From contig NZ_BSPC01000005.1 of NCBI RefSeq assembly GCF_030160835.1, positions 248,001-312,000 of the forward strand: DNA of 64,000 bases, in the 5' to 3' direction. Source of the stretch: Labrys miyagiensis (GTDB lineage: Bacteria > Pseudomonadota > Alphaproteobacteria > Rhizobiales > Labraceae). Shown piece by piece: positions 9,376 to 17,907 of the stretch (the stretch's first letter is position 1; every line of letters begins with the position of its first letter). The notes under the pieces are model-generated. The model was not told the DNA's origin. It did no database searches and worked only from the letters and a program-made list of their open reading frames with translations. Position numbers and translations under genes: made by a program.

Positions 9376-12300
9376 GCGCCTCCTTCCGCACCGGTTCCGG
9401 CGGCCGCATAGACCGTTCCAAGCCTGTTAACTTCACCTTCGACGGCGTCGCCTATCAGGGTGTACGCGGCGACACCCTCGCCTCGGCCCTGATCGCCAAT
9501 GGCGTGCACCTGGTTGGGCGCTCCTTCAAATATCACCGGCCACGCGGCTTCATGGCGGCGGGGTCGGAAGAAGCCAATGCCATGGTCACCGTCATCCGCG
9601 ACGCCGGCCGCACCACGCCGAACCTGCGCGCCACGCAGGTCGAGATCTATGAGGGCCTCACGGTCATCAGCCAGAACCGCTGGCCCTCGCTGAAGGTCGA
9701 CGCCGGCGAAATCAACGACAAGCTCTCGCCGCTCTTCGCTTCCGGCTTCTACTACAAGACCTTCATGTGGCCGCAGAGCTTCTGGAAGGATGTCTATGAG
9801 CCGAAGATCCGTGCCGCCGCCGGCTTCGGCGAGGCGCCGAAGGAAGCCGATCCCGACCGCTACCTCAACCGCTTCGCTCATTGCGACGTGTTGGTGGTCG
9901 GCTCCGGCCCGGCCGGCCTTGCCGCCACCATTGCGGCCGTAGAGACCGGCGCCTCGGTGATCCTGTGCGACGAGCAGGCCGAACTCGGCGGCTCGCTGCT
10001 CTCGGAGACCAAGGCGACCATCGAGGGGCGTGCCGCCCGCGACTGGGCCACCGACATCATCATGTCGCTGGCCCTCAACGACGGCGTGCGCCTGATGACG
10101 CGTACCACGGCCTTCGGCTGGTATTCGGACAATTTCGTCGCCCTGTGCGAGCGTCTCACCGACCATGTCGCCGAGCCCGATGCCAGGATGCCGCGCGAGC
10201 GCATGTGGCAGGTCCGCGCCAGGCAGGTGGTGATCGCCGCCGGCGCCATCGAGCGCCCGCTGGTGTTCCCGGAGAATGATCGCCCAGGCATCATGCTGGC
10301 CGATGCAGCCCGCATTTTCGTCAACCGCTATGGCGTCAAGCCCGGCAACCGCGCCGTTGTTGTCACCGCCTGCGACAGCGCCTACCAGGCCGCGCTGGAC
10401 CTCAAGGCGGCCGGCGTCGAGGTGCCCGTCATCGCCGATATCCGCCCCCACGGCGGCGCTATGATGAAGGAAGCCGAAGGCGCGGGCATCCGCGTCATCA
10501 CCGGCGCCACGGTGCGCGGCACCAAGGGGCGCCTGCGCGTCAGCGCCGTCAGCCTCGGCCGTATCGGCACGGACGGCGTCAGCATCAATGACCGCGAGAC
10601 GGTGAACTGCGACCTCGTGCTGATGTCAGGCGGCTGGACGCCGACGGTGCATCTGTTCTCGCAGTCGCGCGGCAAGCTCAAATTCGACGAGTCCAAACAG
10701 ATCTTCATCCCCGGCGCGGCTCGCGACGAGGAACGCTCCGCCGGTGCCTGCCGCGGCGTGTTCGAATTCGGCGCCGTCATCAATGACGGTTTTGCCGCCG
10801 GCCATGAGGCGGGCCGCGACGCCGGCTTCTCCAAAGGCGCGCTCAAGACCTTCGATGTCGACGACGCCGTCGATCCGGAGGGCTTCTACACCGGCGCCTT
10901 GCCGCATGAGCGCGATGCCAACCGCGTCAAGGCTTTCGTCGACTTCCAGCACGACGTCACCGCCAAGGACATCAAGCTCGCCACCCGCGAGGGCTTTCGC
11001 TCCATCGAGCATGTGAAGCGCTACACCACCACGGGCATGGCGACAGACCAGGGCAAGACCTCCAACATCAATGCACTCGCCATCGCCGCCAAGGCGATCG
11101 ACAAGCCGGTGCCGCAGGTCGGCCTCACCACCTTCCGCCCACCCTATACGCCCACCACCTTCGGCCTCTTCGCCGGCACGGCGCGCGGCGACCTGTTCGA
11201 CCCCGTGCGCAAGACGCCGATGCACGACGCCGAAGCCGCGCTCGGCGCCGCCTTCGAGGATGTCGGCCTGTGGAAGCGCGCCTGGTATTATCCGCGCAGC
11301 GGCGAGAGCATGCATGAGGCGGTGAACCGCGAATGCAAGACGGTGCGCGACAAGGTCGGCATGTTCGACGCCACCACGCTCGGCAAGATCGAGGTGGTCG
11401 GCCCGGATGCGGCCGAGTTCATGCACCGCATCTATGTCAACCCGTTCATGAAGCTGGAGCCGGGGCGCCTGCGCTACGGCATCATGACGCGTGACGACGG
11501 CTTCGTTTACGACGACGGCGTGGTCGGCCGCATGACTGCGGATCGCTTCCATGTCACCACCACCACGGGCGGCGCGCCGCGCGTGCTCTCGCATATGGAG
11601 GACTATCTCCAGACCGAGTGGACCGATCTCAAGGTCTGGCTGACCTCCACCACCGAGCAATGGGCCGTCATCGCCGTGCAGGGCCCGCATGCCCGTGACG
11701 TGCTGACGCCGCTGGTCGAGGGCATCGATATCTCGAGGGACGGCATGCCGCATATGTCGGTGAAGGAAGGCCGCATCTGCGGCGTTCCCACCCGCCTGTT
11801 CCGCATGAGCTTCACCGGCGAGACCGGCTTCGAAGTCAACGTGCCCAGCGCCTATGGGCGCGCGGTGTGGGAGGCCATCCATGCCGAAGTCGTCAAATAT
11901 GACGGCTGCGCCTATGGCACCGAGGCGATGCATGTGCTGCGTGCCGAGAAAGGCTACATCATCGTCGGCCAGGACACGGACGGCACGCTGACGCCGGACG
12001 AGGCGGGCGTGGGCTGGGCGGTCGGCAAGGCCAAGGCCGATTTCGTCGGCAAGCGCGGCCTGATGCGACCGGACCTGAAGGACGCCAACCGCAAGCAGTT
12101 CGTCGGCCTTCTCACCGCCGATCCCGGCGTGGTGCTGGAAGAGGGCGGCCAGATCACCGACATGGCGGAGCCCGCCATCGGCGAACATGCCCTCGGCCAT
12201 ATCACCTCGGCCTATTGGAGCTCCAATCTCGGCCGCTCCATCGCGCTGTGCAATCTCGAACGCGGCCGCTCGCGCTATGGCGAGACGGTCTATGTGCCGA

Positions 12301-12377
12301 TGCCCGGCGGTTCGATCGCCGTGAAGGTGGTCGACCCCATCTTCATCGACAAGGAAGGAACGCGGCTCAATGGCTGA
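9372..12377 (+). CDS. soxA: Sarcosine oxidase subunit alpha
   Basis: At 1001 aa this matches the alpha subunit. Residues 1-100 form a ferredoxin-like domain typical of the family (GVRGDTLASALIANGVHLVGRS). An NAD-binding Rossmann domain with VLVVGSGPAGLAATIAAVETG begins near residue 173. The C-terminal ~400 residues (from about 610) are a GcvT-like aminomethyltransferase domain that binds tetrahydrofolate and takes up the formaldehyde-level carbon; FSMTGETGFEVN-like sequence is present as FTGETGFEVNVPSAYG. The gene overlaps soxD by 4 bp and soxG by 8 bp. Confidence 0.96.
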   Translation: MSASFRTGSGGRIDRSKPVNFTFDGVAYQGVRGDTLASALIANGVHLVGRSFKYHRPRGFMAAGSEEANAMVTVIRDAGRTTPNLRATQVEIYEGLTVISQNRWPSLKVDAGEINDKLSPLFASGFYYKTFMWPQSFWKDVYEPKIRAAAGFGEAPKEADPDRYLNRFAHCDVLVVGSGPAGLAATIAAVETGASVILCDEQAELGGSLLSETKATIEGRAARDWATDIIMSLALNDGVRLMTRTTAFGWYSDNFVALCERLTDHVAEPDARMPRERMWQVRARQVVIAAGAIERPLVFPENDRPGIMLADAARIFVNRYGVKPGNRAVVVTACDSAYQAALDLKAAGVEVPVIADIRPHGGAMMKEAEGAGIRVITGATVRGTKGRLRVSAVSLGRIGTDGVSINDRETVNCDLVLMSGGWTPTVHLFSQSRGKLKFDESKQIFIPGAARDEERSAGACRGVFEFGAVINDGFAAGHEAGRDAGFSKGALKTFDVDDAVDPEGFYTGALPHERDANRVKAFVDFQHDVTAKDIKLATREGFRSIEHVKRYTTTGMATDQGKTSNINALAIAAKAIDKPVPQVGLTTFRPPYTPTTFGLFAGTARGDLFDPVRKTPMHDAEAALGAAFEDVGLWKRAWYYPRSGESMHEAVNRECKTVRDKVGMFDATTLGKIEVVGPDAAEFMHRIYVNPFMKLEPGRLRYGIMTRDDGFVYDDGVVGRMTADRFHVTTTTGGAPRVLSHMEDYLQTEWTDLKVWLTSTTEQWAVIAVQGPHARDVLTPLVEGIDISRDGMPHMSVKEGRICGVPTRLFRMSFTGETGFEVNVPSAYGRAVWEAIHAEVVKYDGCAYGTEAMHVLRAEKGYIIVGQDTDGTLTPDEAGVGWAVGKAKADFVGKRGLMRPDLKDANRKQFVGLLTADPGVVLEEGGQITDMAEPAIGEHALGHITSAYWSSNLGRSIALCNLERGRSRYGETVYVPMPGGSIAVKVVDPIFIDKEGTRLNG

Positions 12378-12933
12378 TATCGCAACCCGCCGCGATCCGC
12401 TCGACGGCGTCGCTCCGCTCACGGCCCGCAGCCGCCTCACCATCGAGGCCGCCCCGCGCGGCGCCCGTCTGGTGCTGCGCGGGCCCGACAGCGCCGCGGT
12501 GGCGGCCGGCCAGGGCTTCGGTCTGGCGTTGCCGGAGAGGCTCAACACGGCCTCCACCGACGGCACCCGCACCGCCTTCAAGCTTGGCCCGGACGAATGG
12601 CTGCTGCTCGCCCCTGAAAATGGTGAGGCGGAAGCCTATGGCGCCATCGAGGGCGCGGTGGACGAGCCCCATTCCCTCGTCGATGTCAGCCCCCGCAATG
12701 TCGGCATCCTCGTTTCCGGCTCGCTCGCCGCCGACGTGCTGAATTTCGGCGTGATGCTCGACCTCGACCTCAAGGCCTTCCCGATCGGCACGGCCACGCG
12801 CACTTTGTTCGTCAAGGCCGAGATCGTGCTCTGGCGCAAGGGCCTGAACGACTTCCACATCGAAGTCTGGCGCTCCTTTGCCGAATACCTGCACGGCCAG
12901 CTCGAGCAGGCCGCGAGGGAATATGTGAAGTAG
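12370..12933 (+). CDS. soxG: Sarcosine oxidase subunit gamma
   Basis: SoxG is the fourth subunit of heterotetrameric sarcosine oxidase. The 187-aa protein ends with the usual family pattern (IVLWRKGLNDFHIEVWRSFAEYL); LGPDEWLLLAP is in the middle. It overlaps soxA by 8 bp and closes the operon. A perfect 29-bp palindrome begins with the very next base after the TAG stop. Confidence 0.93.
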   Translation: MADIATRRDPLDGVAPLTARSRLTIEAAPRGARLVLRGPDSAAVAAGQGFGLALPERLNTASTDGTRTAFKLGPDEWLLLAPENGEAEAYGAIEGAVDEPHSLVDVSPRNVGILVSGSLAADVLNFGVMLDLDLKAFPIGTATRTLFVKAEIVLWRKGLNDFHIEVWRSFAEYLHGQLEQAAREYVK

Positions 12934-12995
12934 CTGGGAGCGCGGACGTCCCTACGACACTCGAGAGAGTGTCGTAGGGACGTCCGCGCTCCCAG
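12934..12995. repeat. Perfect 29-bp palindrome, variable-hairpin REP family, copy 2
   Basis: Two 29-base arms are perfectly complementary around a GAGA loop. The outer 17 bases (CTGGGAGCGCGGACGTC) are the family flank; the inner arm CCTACGACACTC is unique to this copy. It starts directly after the soxG stop and contains the stop and last ~14 codons of the convergent M20 gene. It should act as a terminator in both directions. Confidence 0.9.
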
Positions 12996-14160
12996 CATTC
13001 AAATACGCCTCAGCCAGCTCCGTCCAGAACGCCGCGCCGATAGGCAGCAGGTCGTCATTGAAGTTGTACGCAGGGTGATGCAGCGGCCTGTCGCTGCCCT
13101 CGCCGCGGCTGCCGCCCAGGAAGAAATAACAGCCCGGCTTTTCCTTCAGCATGAAGGCGAAATCCTCGCTGCCCATGAAGGGACGCTGCAGCTCGGTGAC
13201 CTTCTCCGGCCCGGCGAAGCGTCGGGCAAGCTCGCGCACGAAATCGGTTTCGGCCGTATGGTTCACGGTGGCATCGAAGAAGCGCTCATGGTTGACCGTG
13301 GTGCTCATGCCGTAGCTCTCGGCCTGCGCCGTGGCGATCAGGCGGATGCGCCGTTCCAGCTCGTCGCGCACCTTGGGATCGAAGGAGCGGATGCCCACCA
13401 CCATCTCGGCGCGTGCAGGAATGATGTTGCTCGCTGTGCCAGCGTGGAAGCTGCCGACCGTCACCACGGTGGGATCGCAGGCATGGATGTTGCGCGAGAC
13501 GATGGTCTGCAGCGCCATCACGATGCTGGCGCCGCAGACGATGGGATCGGCGGTGGCCTCCGGCTCGGCCCCATGGCCGCCCGAGCCGTTGACGGTGATC
13601 CGGGCCTCGTCCACCGCGGCGCAGACCGGTCCGTCGCGCAGGGCGAACTGGCCAAAGGGCGAGCGCGGGTCGTTATGCAGGGCGAAGACCGCGTCGCAGG
13701 GGAATTTCTCGAACAGGCCCTCCTCGACCATGATGCGGGCGCCGCCGAAATTCTCCTCGGCCGGCTGGAAGATGAGGTGCACGGTGCCGTCGAAAGCGCG
13801 GCGCTCGGCGATGGCGCGGGCGGCGCCCAGCAGCATGGTGGTGTGGCCGTCATGGCCGCAGGCATGCATCAGGCCCGGCGTCCTGCTGGCATAATCGAGC
13901 CCGGTCTCCTCCAAGATGGGCAGGGCATCCATGTCGGCGCGGATGCCGACCGATTTGCGGCTGGTGCCGTTGCTGAGCGTCGCGACCACGCCGGTCCTGG
14001 CGAGGCCTCGCGTGACCTTGTAGCCATAGCTTTCGAGCTCACGCGCCACCAGCTCGGAGGTGCGGACCTCCTCGAGACCAAGCTCGGGATGGGCATGAAG
14101 GTCGCGCCGGATCGCCACGAGCTCCGGCACGCTGTCGAGCAGATTGGAATGGATGTTCAT
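12952..14160 (-). CDS. M20-family amidohydrolase (hippurate/N-acyl amino acid hydrolase-like)
   Basis: This 402-aa protein belongs to the M20D metallopeptidase group (HipO, indole-acetyl amino acid hydrolases), which cleaves N-acyl amino acids. It starts MNIHSNLLDSVPELVAIRRD and shows the metal motif HACGHDGHTTMLLG (about residues 101-114), the QPAEEN motif near 137, and a C-terminal GSEDFAFML. The true substrate cannot be read from sequence. The last residues, GSADVPTTLSRVS, are encoded by the arm of a REP palindrome, so the native C-terminus has been replaced or extended. It is convergent with soxG; a link with sarcosine metabolism is possible but unproven. Confidence 0.88.
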   Translation of the reverse strand: MNIHSNLLDSVPELVAIRRDLHAHPELGLEEVRTSELVARELESYGYKVTRGLARTGVVATLSNGTSRKSVGIRADMDALPILEETGLDYASRTPGLMHACGHDGHTTMLLGAARAIAERRAFDGTVHLIFQPAEENFGGARIMVEEGLFEKFPCDAVFALHNDPRSPFGQFALRDGPVCAAVDEARITVNGSGGHGAEPEATADPIVCGASIVMALQTIVSRNIHACDPTVVTVGSFHAGTASNIIPARAEMVVGIRSFDPKVRDELERRIRLIATAQAESYGMSTTVNHERFFDATVNHTAETDFVRELARRFAGPEKVTELQRPFMGSEDFAFMLKEKPGCYFFLGGSRGEGSDRPLHHPAYNFNDDLLPIGAAFWTELAEAYLNAGSADVPTTLSRVS

Positions 14161-14189
14161 GTCGATCCCGGCAAACGCCCCTGATTGGT

Positions 14190-14293
14190 CTAGAGCAAAG
14201 CGCGTTTACACGTAAACGCCCATTGCTCTAACTCCTTGTTTTAACGCGTCTTTGCGATTCTTGTCGGTTCCGTCAAATCGCAAAACGCTATAG
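14190..14293. repeat. CTAGAGC-bounded ~105-bp repeat, copy 1
   Basis: The element starts CTAGAGCAAAGCGCGTTTA, contains GCGATTCTTGTCGGTTCCG and ends GCAAAACGCTATAG. Related copies at 52291-52396 and 59892-60000 share the CTAGAGC boundary, the GATTCTTGGCGATTCG-type core and A/T-rich filler. It lies between the starts or ends of two genes on the minus strand (M20 gene and SorC regulator). Confidence 0.7.
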
Positions 14294-14344
14294 CCGCATC
14301 AGACGCCATTTCCCGCCGGCATTTCAAGCCGGATCGCACGCCTC

Positions 14345-15238
14345 TCAGCCCTGCAGCACGCCGAGGATCGCCTGCGCGGTAGCGACATCTGTCACCACGG
14401 CGTTGATCAGTCCAGCCCGCACGGCGCCGATGATCGCCCTGGCCTTTTCGGGCGAGACGGCAACGCCGATGACCAGCGGCACGGCCCGTAGCTGCGCCGG
14501 CGAGACGGCGATCAGGCTCTTATCGCCGTCCCACGGCACGATAGTGCCGGCCTCGTCAAAATAATGGCGGATCACGTCGCCCGCCACATGGGCCAGCGCC
14601 CTCTCGCTGGAGGTGACGGTGCCGGCATGGATCGGATCCACCGCATGCGGCAGGCCAACGCCGACCAGCGCCACGTCGATGCGGTCCCACAGTGCGATCT
14701 GGTCGCGCACGGTCGGGTCGTTGACGAAGGCGTCGCGATATTGCGGGGAGGGCAGATAGGGCGCGAAGATGAATTTCGGCACGCCGCCGAGCTGCTCGGC
14801 CGCCAGGCGCACGAATTCGTTGATCTGGAAATGCGGGGCGGATTGCTGCATGCCGCCGGTGGCCGGCACGGTGACGACGCCTGGGATACGCGGCAGGCCC
14901 GCGCGGATCACCTCGCGCACGGCGCGCCCCCAACCGATGGCGAGCACGGAACCGTCCTTCAGCCCGGCCGTCCTGAGGAGCGTGCCGACCGGCTGGGCGA
15001 GCGAGCCCAGAAGTCCCACCTCGACCGTATCGACCACCGCCGCCTGCTTCAGGCCCAGCGCCTCGATCAGCTCGCGCGTGATCTCCTCCGGCGCGGCGAA
15101 ATCGCGGATCTCGATGCGCACGATGCCCTCCTCGCGAGCCCGGCGCAGCAGGCGCGAGATGGTGGCCGTCGAGAGGCCGAGCCGGCGGGCGATCTCGATC
15201 TGCGAGAGGTCGGACTCGTAGTGGAGACGTGCGACCAT
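14345..15238 (-). CDS. SorC-family (sugar-binding) transcriptional regulator
   Basis: The 297-aa protein has an N-terminal helix-turn-helix (LSQIEIARRLGLSTATISRLLRRAREEGIVRIEI, residues 10-43) and a C-terminal sugar-phosphate-binding effector domain (about 50-297) with GWGRAVREVI and the late IGVAVSPEKARAIIGAVRAGLINAVVTD segment, as in SorC/DeoR-type repressors. It is divergent from the aldolase-ROK kinase-P-loop kinase operon, so that operon is its likely target. A perfect 16-bp palindrome in the shared promoter region is a candidate operator. The effector is probably a phosphorylated sugar of that pathway. Confidence 0.9.
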   Translation of the reverse strand: MVARLHYESDLSQIEIARRLGLSTATISRLLRRAREEGIVRIEIRDFAAPEEITRELIEALGLKQAAVVDTVEVGLLGSLAQPVGTLLRTAGLKDGSVLAIGWGRAVREVIRAGLPRIPGVVTVPATGGMQQSAPHFQINEFVRLAAEQLGGVPKFIFAPYLPSPQYRDAFVNDPTVRDQIALWDRIDVALVGVGLPHAVDPIHAGTVTSSERALAHVAGDVIRHYFDEAGTIVPWDGDKSLIAVSPAQLRAVPLVIGVAVSPEKARAIIGAVRAGLINAVVTDVATAQAILGVLQG

Positions 15239-15372
15239 GTGCAGCGTCCTGCGTGTGGCCGACCCATCCGTGGAGGCATTGTCAGACAGCTTGCAATTCC
15301 TTTCAGAAATATGTTACAGGATATCCGGTGAAACGGGAAGCATCCGTCCGTTCTGGGCGGAACACGAGCGGT

Positions 15373-15388
15373 GCAGCAAATTTGCTGC
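15373..15388. promoter_or_regulatory. Palindrome, candidate SorC-regulator operator
   Basis: GCAGCAAATTTGCTGC is a perfect 16-bp palindrome about 115 bp upstream of the aldolase start and 135 bp upstream of the divergent regulator start. A partial second copy (CAATGCAAATCG) follows. Position and symmetry fit an operator; binding is inferred. Confidence 0.5.
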
Positions 15389-15502
15389 CTGCTCAATGCA
15401 AATCGATCATCGGCCGCAAGTTTATCATGCCCTTTGGCGCGCTTTCCGGCAGGCCGATCCGCCCCTCTTGCGGGGCGCGAGCACAAGGATAGGGACAGGC
15501 CC

Positions 15503-16417
15503 ATGGCCAGCATGACGACATCGGAACTTCGCGGCTATCAACAGATCTGCGGCCCCAACGGGGCGATGATGGTCGTCGCCTGCGACCAGCGGGGCGGCAT
15601 GCGCACCTTGCTGGCGAGCGAGCCTGCCGATCAGGCCGCGATCAGTGACGCTACGCTCGGCGAGACCAAGTCCGATATCGTGAAATATCTGGCAAACCAG
15701 GCCTCCTGCGTGCTGCTCGATCCCATCTGCGCCGTGCCGAAGGTGGTCGATGACGGTGTGCTGGCGCGCGATGTGGCGCTGCTGGTCGGTCTTGATGCCT
15801 CCGGCTTCGACAAGACAGCGGAGGGTTACCGTCTGTCGCGCCTGGTGCCGGGCATCGACGCCCGCCGTGTGCGCGAACTGGGCGGCACCGGCGGCAAGAT
15901 CATGGTCTATCTGCGCGCCGACAAGCCCGAGGCCAACGGCCACAACATCGAGATCCTGCGCCGCTGCATCGAGGATTTCGCCCGCGAGGACCTGCTACTG
16001 GTGGTGGAGTTCCTCACCTACGACCTGCCGGGCGAGAGCCGGGAAGATTATGCCGCCAAGGTACCGGACTTGGTGGTGGAAGGGACCAGGATCTGCCTCG
16101 ATCTTGGTTCGAAGGTGCTGAAGCTGCCTTATCCCGGCACGCCGGAAGCCTGTGCCGCCGTCTCCCGGCTCGCCGGCTCCGTGCCGTGGGCGGTGCTCTC
16201 GGCCGGCGTCGACCACTCGACCTTCCTTGGCCAGGTCGAGACGGCCATGCGCAACGGCGCCTCCGGCGTGATCGCCGGGCGCGCGCTGTGGAAGGACTGC
16301 ATTTCGCTCGACCGAAAGGAAACGGCAAAACGCCTCACCACTGTCGCCGTGCTGCGCCTGCGCGAGATCCAGACCGTGATCGCCCGCCACGCCGTCAATC
16401 CGGCGCAGGCGGCCTGA
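15503..16417 (+). CDS. LacD/tagatose-bisphosphate-aldolase-family class I aldolase
   Basis: The 304-aa TIM barrel resembles LacD-type tagatose 1,6-bisphosphate aldolases. It shows the early VVACDQRGGMRTLL segment (about residues 20-33), LLDPICAVPKV, and the strand GSKVLKLPYPG that should hold the Schiff-base lysine. The late motifs VLSAGVDHSTFL and GASGVIAGRALWKD fit the phosphate-binding end of the barrel. It probably cleaves a ketose bisphosphate into two trioses. I chose the ATG giving MASMTTSEL, as 44 extra upstream residues are encoded by the promoter palindrome region. A ROK kinase follows after 16 bp. Confidence 0.82.
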   Translation: MASMTTSELRGYQQICGPNGAMMVVACDQRGGMRTLLASEPADQAAISDATLGETKSDIVKYLANQASCVLLDPICAVPKVVDDGVLARDVALLVGLDASGFDKTAEGYRLSRLVPGIDARRVRELGGTGGKIMVYLRADKPEANGHNIEILRRCIEDFAREDLLLVVEFLTYDLPGESREDYAAKVPDLVVEGTRICLDLGSKVLKLPYPGTPEACAAVSRLAGSVPWAVLSAGVDHSTFLGQVETAMRNGASGVIAGRALWKDCISLDRKETAKRLTTVAVLRLREIQTVIARHAVNPAQAA

Positions 16418-16433
16418 GGCCGCCGGACCCGTC

Positions 16434-17321
16434 ATGCATCCCCCATCCCAGGCGATCGGCATCGATATCGGCGGCACCAATGTGCGGGCGGCCTGCGTCA
16501 ATGCTTCCGGGCAGATCCTCGACTATGTCACCGAGAGGACCTGCCGCGAGGCGCCTGCGCTTGTCGCCCGGCTCGTCGCCATGGTCCGCCAGCTCGACCG
16601 GCCCGGCATCTCCACGGTCGGCATCGGCGTGCCCGGCCGGGTCGATGCCCGCTGCGGCCTGGTGCTCTCGGGTGGCTATGTCGACCTTTCCGCCATCTCC
16701 CTCGCCGATGTCATCGGCCGGGAGACGGGCAAACGCGTGTTCATCGACAATGATTGCAACATGGCGCTCACCGCCGAGGTCGCCATCGGCGCCGCGCGTG
16801 GCTGCCGCCATGTGGCCATGCTGACCATCGGCACCGGCATCGGCGGCGCCCTGATGCTGGAAGGAACCGTGCTGCGCGGCCGGCGCAGCGCCGGCCAGCT
16901 CGGCCATGTCACCGTGGAAGCCCGCGGATTGGCGTGCAAGTGCGGCCGGCGGGGCTGCGTCGAGACCGTGAGTTCGGGCACGGCCCTCGGCCGCCACATC
17001 GCCGAGGCCGGCTTGCCCACCGACGTCACGGCCGATGGCCTGCTCGCCCTCGCCCGTAGCGGCGACTCCAGGGCGATCGGCGTGGTGCAGGCCTGGGCCG
17101 GGCCGCTGCGGGCGGCGGTCGATAGCATCGTCGCGGCTGTCGATCCCGAACTCTTCCTGCTCGGCGGCGGGCTCGGCCAGGCGGCCTGCGCAGCGCTGGA
17201 ATGGGCGCCGGCCGTGTCACCATGGTATCAGTGCCCGGTAAAGCCGGCGACCCTGGGCGACGATGCCGGCGTCATCGGCGCGGGCCTGGCCGGAGCGCAG
17301 CGGGATATGCTGACGTCATGA
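16434..17321 (+). CDS. ROK-family sugar kinase
   Basis: The 295-aa protein has the ASKHA phosphate-1 motif IGIDIGGTNVRAA (residues 7-19), the catalytic-base region VFIDNDCNMAL near 101, the phosphate-2 motif TIGTGIGGALMLEG, and the ROK zinc motif CKCGRRGCVET (about 164-174). ROK kinases usually phosphorylate glucose, fructose, mannose-type or N-acyl sugars at C6. With the upstream aldolase and the downstream small kinase it likely phosphorylates a ketohexose, but the sugar is unknown. Its stop overlaps the next start as ATGA. Confidence 0.88.
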   Translation: MHPPSQAIGIDIGGTNVRAACVNASGQILDYVTERTCREAPALVARLVAMVRQLDRPGISTVGIGVPGRVDARCGLVLSGGYVDLSAISLADVIGRETGKRVFIDNDCNMALTAEVAIGAARGCRHVAMLTIGTGIGGALMLEGTVLRGRRSAGQLGHVTVEARGLACKCGRRGCVETVSSGTALGRHIAEAGLPTDVTADGLLALARSGDSRAIGVVQAWAGPLRAAVDSIVAAVDPELFLLGGGLGQAACAALEWAPAVSPWYQCPVKPATLGDDAGVIGAGLAGAQRDMLTS

Positions 17322-17851
17322 AGAAGGCCGTTCTCGTCAATGGCGTGCCGGCCAGCGGCAAGAGCAGCGTTGCCCGCGCCCTGGCGGATGCGCGGGGCTG
17401 GGCGATCCTTGCCCTCGACAGCATCAAGGAGCCCTTCTTCGACCATCTCGGCATCGGCGACCGCGAGTTCAACCGCAAGCTCGGGCGGGCGAGCTACCAG
17501 GCGATGTGGTCGATCGTCGGGGATGCGCCGGAGGGCATGACCTTCATCGCGGACGCCTGGTTCGGCTTCCAGCCCCGCGAGGTACTGAAGGCGCATCTTT
17601 CCCGCGCCGGCGTCGGCATGACGGCCGAGATCTGGTGCCATGCTCCGCCGGAGGTTCTGGTCGAGCGCTATCGTTCGCGGCTGCACTTGCGCCATGCCGG
17701 TCATCCGGGCGAGGCCTTCCTGCCCGAGCTCGACGCCCTCGCCCGCCGCGCTGAACCGCTGCGCTGCGGGCCGGTCTTCGAGGTCGATACCACCCAGCCG
17801 CTCGATCGAGCGCAATTGCTCGGCTGGGTGGACGACGTATTGGCGGGGTAG
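17318..17851 (+). CDS. Small P-loop kinase (chloramphenicol phosphotransferase-like)
   Basis: This 177-aa protein begins MKKAVLVNGVPASGKSSVARAL, a Walker A motif at residues 8-15 in the form seen in the CPT-like and related small-molecule kinases. It has LALDSIKEPFFDHLG (a Walker B-like region) and a short lid (VERYRSRLHLRHAGHPGEAF). It is translationally coupled to the ROK kinase. Because the operon also encodes a bisphosphate aldolase, it may add the second phosphate to the sugar; detoxification by phosphorylation of a drug is an alternative. Confidence 0.75.
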   Translation: MKKAVLVNGVPASGKSSVARALADARGWAILALDSIKEPFFDHLGIGDREFNRKLGRASYQAMWSIVGDAPEGMTFIADAWFGFQPREVLKAHLSRAGVGMTAEIWCHAPPEVLVERYRSRLHLRHAGHPGEAFLPELDALARRAEPLRCGPVFEVDTTQPLDRAQLLGWVDDVLAG

Positions 17852-17907
17852 GACGATACGAATCGTCGGGCAGCGCGACCGGGCTCACCCGACCGTTGAG
17901 TCGGCCG

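Noticed and set aside
10626-12581. Long open frame antisense to soxA
   Set aside because: High G+C and strong codon bias leave the antisense frame open. The sense frame is a full-length sarcosine oxidase alpha subunit, and the antisense translation shows only low-complexity Ala/Gly/Arg/His sequence.
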